A stretch of DNA of 56,292 nt. It comes from Phycisphaerae bacterium (GTDB lineage Bacteria; Planctomycetota; Phycisphaerae; Sedimentisphaerales; Anaerobacaceae). The DNA lies in contig JAPLMX010000081.1 of assembly GCA_026386805.1 (NCBI GenBank), positions 1 to 56,292 of the forward strand, read 5' to 3'. The position numbers and the translations under genes were made by a program. The notes beneath the pieces were generated by a model that saw only the letters and a program-made list of their open reading frames with translations, made no database searches and had not been told where the DNA came from. Shown here piece after piece: positions 47,257 to 56,233 of the stretch. The first letter of the stretch is position 1, and the number at the start of each line of letters is the position of its first letter.

Positions 47257-49343
47257 GACAGATCCTGCTCTGGTTCGTCATTACATCCGTGGGGATGCCT
47301 GTCACGGCCTGGTCACAGACCGGCATAGGCGAGTTTCAGTGGACGACCGCCACGCCGGAAAGCCAGGGCATGTCGAGCCAGAAGCTCGACGCAATGCGGG
47401 ACGATCTGGCGACGCGGAAAACCTCGGGCCTGCTGGTTATTCGCAACGACAAGATCGTCTGCGAATGGTACGCGCCGGGCCAGTCGGCCAAGAGCAAGCA
47501 TGGCACCGCTTCAATGGCCAAAGCGATCGTCGGCGGGGTGTCGCTGGCCGTGGCGATCAGCGACGGGCGGATCGCCCTGGACGACCCGGCGGCCAAGTTC
47601 ATCCCGCAGTGGAGGGACGATCCGCAGAAATCCCGTATCACCATCCGGCAGCTTGGCTCGCACACCTCGGGCATCGAGGACGCCGAAGAAGGCAATCTGC
47701 CCCACAACAAGCTGACCGGCTGGAAAGGCGACTTCTGGCAGCCGGCCGATCCCCCGCGCGACTCGTTCACGGTGTCGCGCGACGCGGCACCCGTGCTATT
47801 CGAGCCGGGCACCAAGATGGCGTACAGCAATCCCGGCATCGCCATGCTGACGTACGCGGTCACCGCGTCGCTGAAGGACGGTCCCCAGAAGGACGTCCGC
47901 ACGCTGCTGCGGGATCGTGTCATGCGGCCCCTCGGTGTGCCGGACCAGGACTGGTCCGTCGGCTATGGCCGGACTCCCGTTGTCGATGGGCTGCCGCTGG
48001 TCGGCTCCTGGGGGGGTGCGGCCTATACGGCCCGGGCCGTGGCTCGGGTCGGCCGGCTCATGCTCCGCGAGGGCGATTGGGAGGGCCGCCGGCTCATCAG
48101 CGCGGACGCCGTGCGCCAGGTCACGCGCGATGTCGGCACGCCCGGCAACTGCGGCATCGGCTGGTGGAGCAATAACGACGGCTCGTACCCCGAGCTGCCC
48201 CGGGACGCTTACTGCGGGACGGGCGCGGGCCATCAAATCGTCCTGGTCATTCCCAGCCTGAGCCTCATCGCCGTGCGCAATGGCGATACCATGGAAGCGG
48301 CAGGCGGAGAGCCGAACGCGTATCACGCCCCGCTGCGCCGGTACCTGTTCAAGCCACTGGTTGATGCTGTGATTGCCGCCCCAATCCAGAAGACTGAGCC
48401 AGCTCAGCCTGTGCCGCAACGGGCGGCTTGGATGCAGGAGGCGCGATGGGGTGTGATGACTCACTACTTGGCCGACTGGAAATCGCGCGAGCAGAACGAG
48501 CCGATGAGCATCGAGAAGTGGAACGAGATGATCGACCATTTCGACGTGGAGGCCTTGGCCGAGCAGCTCAAGTCCGTCGGGGTTGGCTACTACCTCGTCA
48601 CCATCGGCCAGAACTCCGGCTACTATCTCTCGCCCAACGCCACGTATGACCGCTTGGTCGGCATCCAGCCGAGCAAGTGCTCCCAGCGGGACCTGATCGC
48701 GGATCTGTACGCTGCGATGCACCAACGCGGGATCAAGCTGATGGTCTACCTGCCCGCGGGCGCGCCCGGGGGCGATGCCACGGCCAGACAGGCGCTGCAA
48801 TGGCAGAATGGTCCGAACCGCAATCGCGAGTTTCAGCTCAAATGGGAGCAGGTCATCCGCGCATGGTCCACGCGCTGGGGCCGTAACGTGGCCGGCTGGT
48901 GGTTCGACGGATGCTACTGGCCCAATACGATGTACCGCAGCGAGGAAGCCCCCAATTTTGCCAGCTTCGCCGCGGCAGCGCGGGCGGGCAACCCGGACAG
49001 CATCGTTGCCTTCAATCCGGGCGTGGTGCCGCGCATCCTGTCGGTCACGCCCCACGAAGACTACACCGCCGGCGAGATCAACGACCCGAACCGCGTGGAA
49101 ATCCGGCGGACCGTGGAGGGCAGGATTGACGGGACTCAGGTGCATATCTTGAGCTATCTCGGCCGAACGTGGGGCATGGGCGCACCTCGATTCTCCGCAG
49201 AGCAGGTCGTCACATGGAGCCAGCGGATTCGTAAGCAGGGCGGCGCGATCACCTGGGATGTCCCAATTCAGCCCAATGGACTGATCGCACAGCCGTTTAT
49301 TGACCAATTGACCGCTGTCGGCCAGACGCTTGGCCCGCGCTGA
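47253..49343 (+). CDS. Fusion: beta-lactamase-like serine hydrolase + alpha-L-fucosidase-like (GH29) domain
   Basis: The ATG at 47253 overlaps the GH97 stop. The 696-residue product has a signal peptide (MRQILLWFVITSVGMPVTAW). Residues ~30-380 are a PF00144 serine hydrolase with SMAK (S87, K90), YSN near 191 and GTGAGH near the end. A linker at ~380-395 leads to a GH29-like barrel (~400-690): WMQEARWGVMTHYL, YYLVTIGQNSGYY, LIADLYAAMHQRGIKLMVYL and AGWWFDGCYW, where D552 matches the fucosidase nucleophile. A classical acid/base is not obvious. Two enzymes in one chain suggest simultaneous ester and glycosidic cleavage (for example acetylated fucosides); this is inference. Confidence 0.75.
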   Translation: MRQILLWFVITSVGMPVTAWSQTGIGEFQWTTATPESQGMSSQKLDAMRDDLATRKTSGLLVIRNDKIVCEWYAPGQSAKSKHGTASMAKAIVGGVSLAVAISDGRIALDDPAAKFIPQWRDDPQKSRITIRQLGSHTSGIEDAEEGNLPHNKLTGWKGDFWQPADPPRDSFTVSRDAAPVLFEPGTKMAYSNPGIAMLTYAVTASLKDGPQKDVRTLLRDRVMRPLGVPDQDWSVGYGRTPVVDGLPLVGSWGGAAYTARAVARVGRLMLREGDWEGRRLISADAVRQVTRDVGTPGNCGIGWWSNNDGSYPELPRDAYCGTGAGHQIVLVIPSLSLIAVRNGDTMEAAGGEPNAYHAPLRRYLFKPLVDAVIAAPIQKTEPAQPVPQRAAWMQEARWGVMTHYLADWKSREQNEPMSIEKWNEMIDHFDVEALAEQLKSVGVGYYLVTIGQNSGYYLSPNATYDRLVGIQPSKCSQRDLIADLYAAMHQRGIKLMVYLPAGAPGGDATARQALQWQNGPNRNREFQLKWEQVIRAWSTRWGRNVAGWWFDGCYWPNTMYRSEEAPNFASFAAAARAGNPDSIVAFNPGVVPRILSVTPHEDYTAGEINDPNRVEIRRTVEGRIDGTQVHILSYLGRTWGMGAPRFSAEQVVTWSQRIRKQGGAITWDVPIQPNGLIAQPFIDQLTAVGQTLGPR

Positions 49344-49370
49344 GCATGAACCAGTGGGAGGAGCAATCCG

Positions 49371-51215
49371 ATGAAGTCGAAGACAACGTTCAATATGGCT
49401 CTCGTCCTGGGCATGCTGCCCATGATGGCCGGGGCGGCCCAGCGGCAGATGGAGCATCTGGGGCGAGGTGTCGTCGCCGTCAATCAGGGGGATGGGAAGG
49501 TGTACGTCGGCTGGCGCATGCTCGGCACCGACTCCGAGAATATCGCGTTCAACATCTACCGCGCTACAGGTAGTGGGCAGCCGGTCAAGCTCAACGCTCG
49601 ATCCATCACGCAGAGCACGAACTACGTGGACGGCAGCGTTGACCTGAGCCAGTCAAACACGTATTTCGTCAGACCTGTCCTGGACGGTGGCGAGCAGGAG
49701 ACAAGCTCTTCCTATACTGTACAGGCAAATGCACTTGCTCAGGGCTACAGATCCATTCCGCTGAAGACGCCGGAGGGTTACGCGCCCAATGATGCCTCCG
49801 TGGGCGATCTGGATGGCGATGGCGAGTACGAGATCGTTCTGCATCAGGCCGGCAGGGGCCGTGACAACTCGCAAAGCGGGACGACCGATCCACCGATTCT
49901 CGAAGCTTACAAGCTCGACGGCACATTTCTCTGGCGGATCAATCTGGGGAGGAATATCCGCGAGGGGGCTCACTACACGCAGTTCATGGTTTACGATCTG
50001 GACGGTGACGGCCGGGCGGAGGTGGCCTGCAAGACGGCGGACGGAACGGTCGATGGCAAAGGCAAGACGATTGGCGACGCCAACACCGATTACCGCAATC
50101 AGAGAGGCTACGTTCTCGACGGGCCGGAGTATCTCACCATCTTCGACGGCCCAAGCGGCGCCGAGCTCGTCACGACCGATTACGTCCCGCCCCGGGGCAA
50201 CGTCGCAGACTGGGGCGACAACTACGGCAACCGGGTGGACCGGTTCCTGGCTTGCATCGCCTATGTTGATGGTGAGAGGCCGAGTCTTGTCATGTGTCGA
50301 GGATACTACACGCGGGCGGTGCTCGTCGCCCCGAACTGGCGCGAGGGCAGACTGACGCGGGTATGGACCTTTGATAGTGATGACGGTACGCCGGGCAACA
50401 CGAAGTACCGGGGACAGGGCAATCACAACCTCAGCGTTGCCGATGTCGATGGCGACGGCAAGGATGAGATTGTGTACGGTGCCTGTGCGATTGACCACGA
50501 TGGCAAGGGACTCTACTCGACGGGTCTGGGCCACGGCGACGCCATGCACTTGTCCGACATCGACCCGGACGGACCCGGCCTGGAGGTGTGGGCGATCCAC
50601 GAGCGGCCGTCTCATCCGTACGGTGCGAGCCTGCTCGACGCCGGGACCGGCCAGGTGATCTGGGGCCTGCCGCTGACCGATCCCGGCAGGGGACTGGCGA
50701 TGGACATCGACCCGCGCTACCCGGGCTACGAATGTTGGGCGAATAGCTCCGACGGCCTGTATACGTGCAGGGGTGTGAAGATCCCCGGGGCCAAGCCGAG
50801 GTCCTGCAACATGGGCGTGTGGTGGGACGCCGACCTGCTTCGCGAGATCCTCGACGGCACGACCATCGACAAGTGGGACTACACGACCGGCACGACGGTC
50901 CGGCTGCTCTCAGCCGATGGGTGCTCGCGCAACAACGGCTCGAAGTCCAACCCTTGCCTCTGTGCCGACATCCTGGGCGATTGGCGGGAAGAGGTGATCT
51001 GGCGAACGAGCGACAACAAGGAGCTGCGCGTCTACACGACCACAATCCCGACGGACCACCGCCTGATTACGCTGATGCACGACCCGGTCTACCGGCTGGG
51101 TATCGCCTGGCAGAACGTCGCCTACAACCAGCCGGCCCACACCGGCTTCTACCTGGGTGAAGGCATGGCCACCCCGCCTCGCCCCGCGATACGAACTACC
51201 CATCGTCCCAATTGA
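49371..51215 (+). CDS. Rhamnogalacturonan lyase, PL11 family
   Basis: A 614-residue secreted protein (GGAGG upstream; signal MKSKTTFNMALVLGMLPMMA). It has the PL11 propeller architecture of YesW/YesX: opening RQMEHLGRGVVAVNQGDGKV YVGWRMLGTD, Ca-binding DLDGDGEYEIVLHQAGRGRD and DLDGDGRAEVACKTADGTVDG, GQGNHNLSVADVDGDGKDEI and CNMGVWWDADLLREILDG. These enzymes cut rhamnogalacturonan I by beta-elimination. Last gene of the plus-strand carbohydrate group, 28 bp after the fusion gene. Confidence 0.92.
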   Translation: MKSKTTFNMALVLGMLPMMAGAAQRQMEHLGRGVVAVNQGDGKVYVGWRMLGTDSENIAFNIYRATGSGQPVKLNARSITQSTNYVDGSVDLSQSNTYFVRPVLDGGEQETSSSYTVQANALAQGYRSIPLKTPEGYAPNDASVGDLDGDGEYEIVLHQAGRGRDNSQSGTTDPPILEAYKLDGTFLWRINLGRNIREGAHYTQFMVYDLDGDGRAEVACKTADGTVDGKGKTIGDANTDYRNQRGYVLDGPEYLTIFDGPSGAELVTTDYVPPRGNVADWGDNYGNRVDRFLACIAYVDGERPSLVMCRGYYTRAVLVAPNWREGRLTRVWTFDSDDGTPGNTKYRGQGNHNLSVADVDGDGKDEIVYGACAIDHDGKGLYSTGLGHGDAMHLSDIDPDGPGLEVWAIHERPSHPYGASLLDAGTGQVIWGLPLTDPGRGLAMDIDPRYPGYECWANSSDGLYTCRGVKIPGAKPRSCNMGVWWDADLLREILDGTTIDKWDYTTGTTVRLLSADGCSRNNGSKSNPCLCADILGDWREEVIWRTSDNKELRVYTTTIPTDHRLITLMHDPVYRLGIAWQNVAYNQPAHTGFYLGEGMATPPRPAIRTTHRPN

Positions 51216-51230
51216 CTGTCTTTGGCATCG

Positions 51231-51328
51231 CTCTGTCATCCTGAGCCGAAGGCGAAGGATCTGGGCCGCGAACGAGAGAGACCTCCCATTTGGTGGCCAG
51301 ATCGTTCGCTGCGCTCAGGATGACAGAG
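51231..51328. repeat. Inverted-repeat element, CTCTGTCATCCTGAGC...GCTCAGGATGACAGAG
   Basis: Perfect 16-bp terminal inverted repeats bound a 98-bp element between the convergent PL11 and S9 peptidase genes. Sister of 9195-9326, sharing the inner GAAGGATCTGGGC-type arm. May act as a transcription barrier. Confidence 0.75.
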
Positions 51329-51357
51329 TCCTATCGCCCGAGCATCTTCAGCCTGTG

Positions 51358-53742
51358 TCAGCCTTTGTCTGCCCCGTTGCGATCCGGCGGCTCCATGCCG
51401 AGGAGGTTGTGCACAAAGAAGTCCTGCATCCGCCGCTGGCCGTAGGCACCGCCCATGCCGTGACCGGCGCCGGGGATCACGAGCAGGTCGAAATCCTTGC
51501 CCGCCTTGATGAGGGCATCCACGAACCGCATCGTGGACTCCGGCGGGACGTTGTCGTCCATCTCGCCGACGATCAGAAAGAGCTTGCCTCGCAGGCGGGC
51601 GGCGTTGTCGATATTGGAGCACTCGGAGTAGCACGGGCCAACCGGATAGCCCATCCACTGCTCGTTCCACGAGGCCTTGTCCATCCGGTTGTCATGGCAG
51701 CCGCACGAGGCCACGGCGGCTTGGTAGAATTCCGGATGGAACAGGACGGCCCCCGCCGCACTCTGCCCGCCGGCGGAGTTGCCGTAGATGCCCACCCGGC
51801 TGATATCATAATAAGGATACTTCTGGGCCACGGCCTGGTGCCACAGGATGCGGTCCGGGAAGCCCGCGTCCTTGAGGTTCTTCCAGCACACGTCGTGGAA
51901 CGCCTTGGAGCGATTGGCCGTGCCCATGCCGTCCATCTACACCACGATGAAGCCGAGATCCGCCAGGGAAGCGAACTGGCGATACGGGCTGAATCGCTTG
52001 GGCACGTAGGAACCTTGCGGCCCTGCGTAGATCTGCTCAATCACCGGGTACTTCTTGCTCGGATCAAGGTCCTTGGGCCGGCAGAGGATACCCCAGATGT
52101 CGGTCTTGCCGTCCCGGCCCTTGGCGACGAACACTTCAGGTGCAGCCCATCCGCTCGCGATCAGCTCGCTGATGTCCGCCTTTTCCAGCGGGCACACGAG
52201 CTTGCCGTCGGAGACCCGCCGCAGGTCGTGCACCGGGGCCATATCCACGCGGCTGTAGGTATCGATCAGATACCGGCGGTCCGGCGAATACTGGATCGAG
52301 TGCGTGCCGTTGCCCTCGGTTAGTGCCACCAGCCCGGAGCCGTCGAAGTTGACGCGGTAGTAATGGATGAAGTACGGGTCCTCGTTCGCGTTTTTGCCGC
52401 AGGCGTGGAACCAGACCTGGCGGGCGTCTTCGTCGATCAGGTCGATGCCGCAGACGACCCACTCGCCCTTGGTGATCTGATTCCGCACCTCGCCCTTGGC
52501 GGCGTCGATGAGGTAGAGATGCCGCCAGCCGTCGCGCTCGGAGACGTAGAGGATCTCGTCGGACTTGTCCAGCCAGTTGACCAGCCGCAAGTCCAGGTTC
52601 TCCGTGTGGGCGGTCCAGATGAAGGTGTCGGTCTTCTCGTCGATGAGGTTGCGGACTTGGCCGGTATGGGAATCGACCTCGATGACGCGGAACCGCTGGT
52701 GGCCGCGATCGGCCTTCTCGTAGGCGAAGTAGCACCCCCGCGTGGCGAGGGCATCTTGCCCTTGCGTCTCGAGGCCATCTTGGCCTTGTTTTCCAAGGGC
52801 GGGACGCCCTCGCCACGGCGGCCCCGCTACGTTCCAATGCAGGCGGGGGACTTCCCAATCCAGCTCCAGCTTGTCAACGTCGGGCTTGATCTGCTTCTTC
52901 GCCTCGATGTCGAACAGATTCAGTTCGTAAGTCTTGAACTTGTCGCCGGGCAGGGCATAGGGCCGCTTGCTGAACTTGGCCCGCCCGCCGCCCTTCGGTG
53001 ACGACTCGATCAGGTACACCTCCTTGCCGTCGCCCGGCTCGATCCGCCAAGCGACCAGTGTCTTGGAATCGGGCGCCCAGGACAACACGCCATAGGCGTT
53101 CTCTTCGGCGCCGTCGGTGCTGAGCTGGACCTCCCGGTCGCCGCCCCTATCCCGCACGAACACGTTGCCGTCTTTTACGAAGGCCGTCCACTTGCCGTCC
53201 GGGGAGTCTGCGGATGGACCTCGCTCCCGACCCGGCCCGCGGGATCGCCGCCAGGACGCGGATGTCGCGTCGCCCTGACTATCGGAGGACGGAACCGGGC
53301 CAAGGGCCGTCGGGGAGCAGGTGTAGGTGGCCAGGCGGCAGGCCCAGGTCGTCTGGTCCACGGTGAAATTGAGGACCTCGCCGCCGTCGGCGAACGCGAT
53401 GGTGTCGAAAGGCAACTGATCGGCCTTATACTGGGCTTTCATCGTCTCGGACAGGGCGGCGGCGAGTTTCGCATGGTCAAACACCGGCTGGCGCGTACCG
53501 CGCTCGGCATCGACCAGGATGAACTCCTTCGTCTTGCCGGCCAGGTCATTGCGGTACCAGAACCGCGTGTTGCCGGCAAGCCAGTGGGGCGTGATCCGGT
53601 CTTTGTACAGTCCCTGGACCGGGCGTGCCGGCCGGAAGCCGCCCTGGGCGAACGCCTGGGACGTGTTTAGGACCTGAACGAAAGCGAGTGCCAGGAACAA
53701 CACGACGGGCCTGCGGGACGGGATGCGGGCAGCTCTTGTCAT
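51358..53742 (-). pseudogene. S9/DPP-IV-type peptidase interrupted by one amber codon
   Basis: On the minus strand 53742-51937 encodes 601 residues (secreted, with beta-propeller) ending FIVV, then TAG at 51937-51939; the same frame continues [20 protein letters not shown] for 192 residues to the stop at 51358. Together they form a full ~794-residue S9 family prolyl-oligopeptidase-like enzyme: [12 protein letters not shown] (catalytic Ser), DDNVPPEST (Asp) and PGAGHGMG (His). In relatives the interrupted position reads FIVVQ, so CAG to TAG is the likely change. TAG is used as an ordinary stop elsewhere (2197), so recoding is not general. A family-A repeat (52742-52816) is inserted in frame. 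Nonfunctional unless the codon is suppressed or is a sequencing error. Confidence 0.7.
52742..52816. repeat. Extended four-hairpin element, copy A5 (inside S9 gene)
   Basis: Outer arms GTGGC/GCCAC enclose three hairpins (GGGCATCTTGCCC, GGCCATCTTGGCC and GGGCGGGACGCCC), one more than the 49-bp members. In frame, encoding GRPALGKQGQDGLETQGQDA. Confidence 0.85.
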
Positions 53743-53915
53743 AGCTCATTCTCCATGAATAGGGGTACAGGATTGTTCGCGATGATACCAAATGTCCCCA
53801 GGTCAAGAAAGTGGCGGATACGTTCCATTCTCCTTTTCTTCTCCCGCCGGCTTTGAGGTGTTAGAATGTAGGCACGCGAAACAGCGTAAGAGCGTTCCAG
53901 GAACGGAGGTAGACA

Positions 53916-55352
53916 ATGAAGAGCACAGTGCTATCCATCGTTGCGGTGGCTGCGTGGCCGGTGTTCTGCCAAGCCCAAGGTCTTGCCGCTGGCAGCCTTC
54001 CGACGCCGATCGTTACGAAGAACTCCGTGGAGACCTGCCTGAACAGCCGGTACTCGCAGCATTCCTTGAGCAAGACGGTGGCCAGCGCCCAACAGATCAG
54101 CAACCTCCTGTGGGCCGCGGGACGAGCCCCGGTCACCGGGACCTACCGGAACATTCATGTCGCCACACCCACCGGGAGGTATCTGTACGACCCCCTCAGC
54201 CACTCGCTGGGCCGGTACTCGAACGAAGTGGCATCCGACGGCGGGTTCGCCATCATCTATGACGCCCAGCTTGACTTCGATGCCGGGGTCATGTTCATGT
54301 CGGCGATGCTCGCCTGCGTTTCTCTGGGCCGGAGCACCGAATCGCCGGTGGCGAGTTGCCCGAAAGCGGGGGGCTACCCGAAAACGAGGCTGATTTTCGG
54401 AGTGCAGGCGGTCAATGAGTTGAAAACGGATCTGGCGGCGCATTGCTCTGTGGCCCAAGGCCAGGCCGGGTGGCTGCCCGACCCTTCGATGGCCGGCGAG
54501 AACAGCCTGGAAGAGGTCCTGGCCAATCTGAAGTACGTTAGCAGTCCCTTCGACTTCGCTCAGGGCGGGTTTGCCCAGACGAATCTGACGGTCCAGCAGG
54601 TCTCTCAGATCCTCTGGGCAGGGTACGGCTGCACCGCACACGTGACATCGAACGGCAGGGCGGGCCTGACCGTTCCTTCGGCCAACGCCTCCTACTACCT
54701 GTCTCGGAGCATCTACCTGGTGAACGAGGACGGTGTTCGCCGCTATCAGAATAGAGACGCCAGCGCCAGCCCAAGCACCAAGGACCATAGACTCGAGCAA
54801 CTGACCGCCGGCACAGGCCGGCAGCGATCCGGCGGCGAGAGTGGTGGGAGCCTGCCGTCCGGGGACGCGAGACTGAGTCTGCAATCCGCTGTCAACGGCC
54901 TGCCGAAGGCGCCGTGTTACATCGTCCTGTGTCTCGATTCCTCCAACGTCGGGCAGGAGTACGCTCAGTTGGAGGCAGGTTTCGCGGCCGGCAATATGCT
55001 GATCCAGGCCAGCGCGATGGGACTGGGCTGTCACTTCAAGCCCAGTCTGACCTCTGCCGAGCAAAAGAGCATTCAGGCCGCCACGGGGATCCCCGCGGCA
55101 CACGTCCCGCAAGCGATCGTCAGCATAGGCCCGATAGAAGCCCCGGCGTCTCTGGAGGGCGACGCCAACCATGATAACGCGGTTGATCTGGAGGATTACG
55201 TCATCCTGTCGAAGTGTTGGCTGTCGTCCCCGTCGCAGGGTCAGTATGATGCGCGAGCGGATTTCAATCGCGACGGTGTCGTCAATATGGCCGACCTCCG
55301 TCTGTTGGCGGCCAACTGGCTGGGGACGTCATCGACGGAAGTTTTGCCTTGA
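53916..55352 (+). CDS. Secreted double nitroreductase-like protein with C-terminal dockerin
   Basis: A 478-residue protein with signal MKSTVLSIVAVAAWPVFCQA and GGAGG upstream. Two nitroreductase/SagB-like modules lie at ~30-200 (NSRYSQHSLSKTVASAQQIS NLLWAAG) and ~230-410 (LTVQQVSQILWAGYG, EYAQLEAGFAAGNMLIQASA), normally flavin oxidoreductases. Between them is a short repeat, SPFDFAQGGFAQ. The C-terminus is a dockerin type I pair, GDANHDNAVDLEDYVILSKC and ADFNRDGVVNMADLRLLAAN, with canonical Ca-binding DxNxDxxV loops. Dockerins usually bind cohesins; attaching one to a flavoenzyme fold is unusual. No cohesin gene is in the window. Confidence 0.7.
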   Translation: MKSTVLSIVAVAAWPVFCQAQGLAAGSLPTPIVTKNSVETCLNSRYSQHSLSKTVASAQQISNLLWAAGRAPVTGTYRNIHVATPTGRYLYDPLSHSLGRYSNEVASDGGFAIIYDAQLDFDAGVMFMSAMLACVSLGRSTESPVASCPKAGGYPKTRLIFGVQAVNELKTDLAAHCSVAQGQAGWLPDPSMAGENSLEEVLANLKYVSSPFDFAQGGFAQTNLTVQQVSQILWAGYGCTAHVTSNGRAGLTVPSANASYYLSRSIYLVNEDGVRRYQNRDASASPSTKDHRLEQLTAGTGRQRSGGESGGSLPSGDARLSLQSAVNGLPKAPCYIVLCLDSSNVGQEYAQLEAGFAAGNMLIQASAMGLGCHFKPSLTSAEQKSIQAATGIPAAHVPQAIVSIGPIEAPASLEGDANHDNAVDLEDYVILSKCWLSSPSQGQYDARADFNRDGVVNMADLRLLAANWLGTSSTEVLP

Positions 55353-55430
55353 GCGCCTCTGACCAACTCGTCTGCCGTAGATTCCCTATGACACGCCCAC
55401 TTCCGGGGGCCAGTGGACAAGGTAGTGTGG

Positions 55431-56168
55431 CTACGACGGAGCCGGTGGTTGCGGTCCCGGCGAAATAGGCGGACCGGGTAGGAACACTTGCGCTGTCTTG
55501 ATGAATGCTTTCCCGAGTTGGTTCTCAATTATTTTCACGGCACCCGTCATGCTGAAGGTGTGAGTCGTTGCATGAAATACAGACAAGACGGCATCTTGAA
55601 CCGTTTGATTCGTCTCCAGGTCCTCGATATTCAGGCCTCGACTTCGGGCTTCCGTGCGGCCGATATGGCGTCCATGGCTCTTGAAGTTCGAGTGTGTTGA
55701 TAACCACTCGGCGATTCTCGCGGCCTTATCAACACGGTCGAGATAAGCACTGAACATGTATTTCTCAAGCCATCCTTGGACCAAGTCGCGAGAGAGATCA
55801 CATGCATTCTTGCAGGTTACAAGTAAGTCCGGCCCATATTGGCTGAGCATCGGGAGCCACGCCCCCATATTCTCAGGTTGCGTACATTCGGACTTGGCTC
55901 TATTGAACTGTTCGAGAATTGCTTGGGCGGCCACCATTCTGCCCCCCAGAGAAGTGTTGATGAAAAGCTGAGGGTCTATGGGGCCCAAGAAAGAGTGCTT
56001 GCCCATGAGGATTGCGTCAGCGGCACACGCCATCATCGTCGCGGCAGACATGGCGCTCTGCGGCACGATGACACGGATGTGAGCGAATTTTGACCGTAGA
56101 TACTGGACGAGCGCCTCGGCAGCTTCAGCAGAGCCGACAGGACTGTGAAGTATTACTGAATTTCGCAT
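55431..56168 (-). pseudogene. SDH-family Clp-fold serine protease, N-terminus lost to an insertion
   Basis: From an ATG at 56168, supplied by the adjoining repeat, the frame encodes RNSVILHSPVGSAEAAEALV and continues IRVIVPQSAMSAATMMACAAD and LGPIDPQL, the conserved core of SppA/Clp-fold SDH proteases (nucleophile in AMSAAT). Full proteins have ~80-100 more residues before the first of these blocks; here the sequence changes abruptly to AT-rich repeat. The C-terminal ~100 residues appear complete. Most likely truncated by the mobile element at 56163-56292. Confidence 0.6.
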
Positions 56169-56204
56169 AATATAGTGACAGATTTTTCGCATAATATATT
56201 GACA
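56161..56204. repeat. Direct repeat at the end of a mobile element
   Basis: TTTCGCATAATATAGTGACA at 56161-56180 and TTTCGCATAATATATTGACA at 56185-56204 differ at one base. Together with the following transposase start this looks like the terminal region of an IS. TTGACA in the second copy, with TAGGCT 17 nt later, could also serve as a promoter reading into the transposase. Confidence 0.55.
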
Positions 56205-56233
56205 CCAGCGTTTCGTTCTCGTAGGCTGTCCGC

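Noticed and set aside
51937..51939. General reassignment of TAG or pyrrolysine use
   Set aside because: TAG terminates other well-supported genes such as the prepilin-like gene ending at 2197, and no pyl genes are seen.
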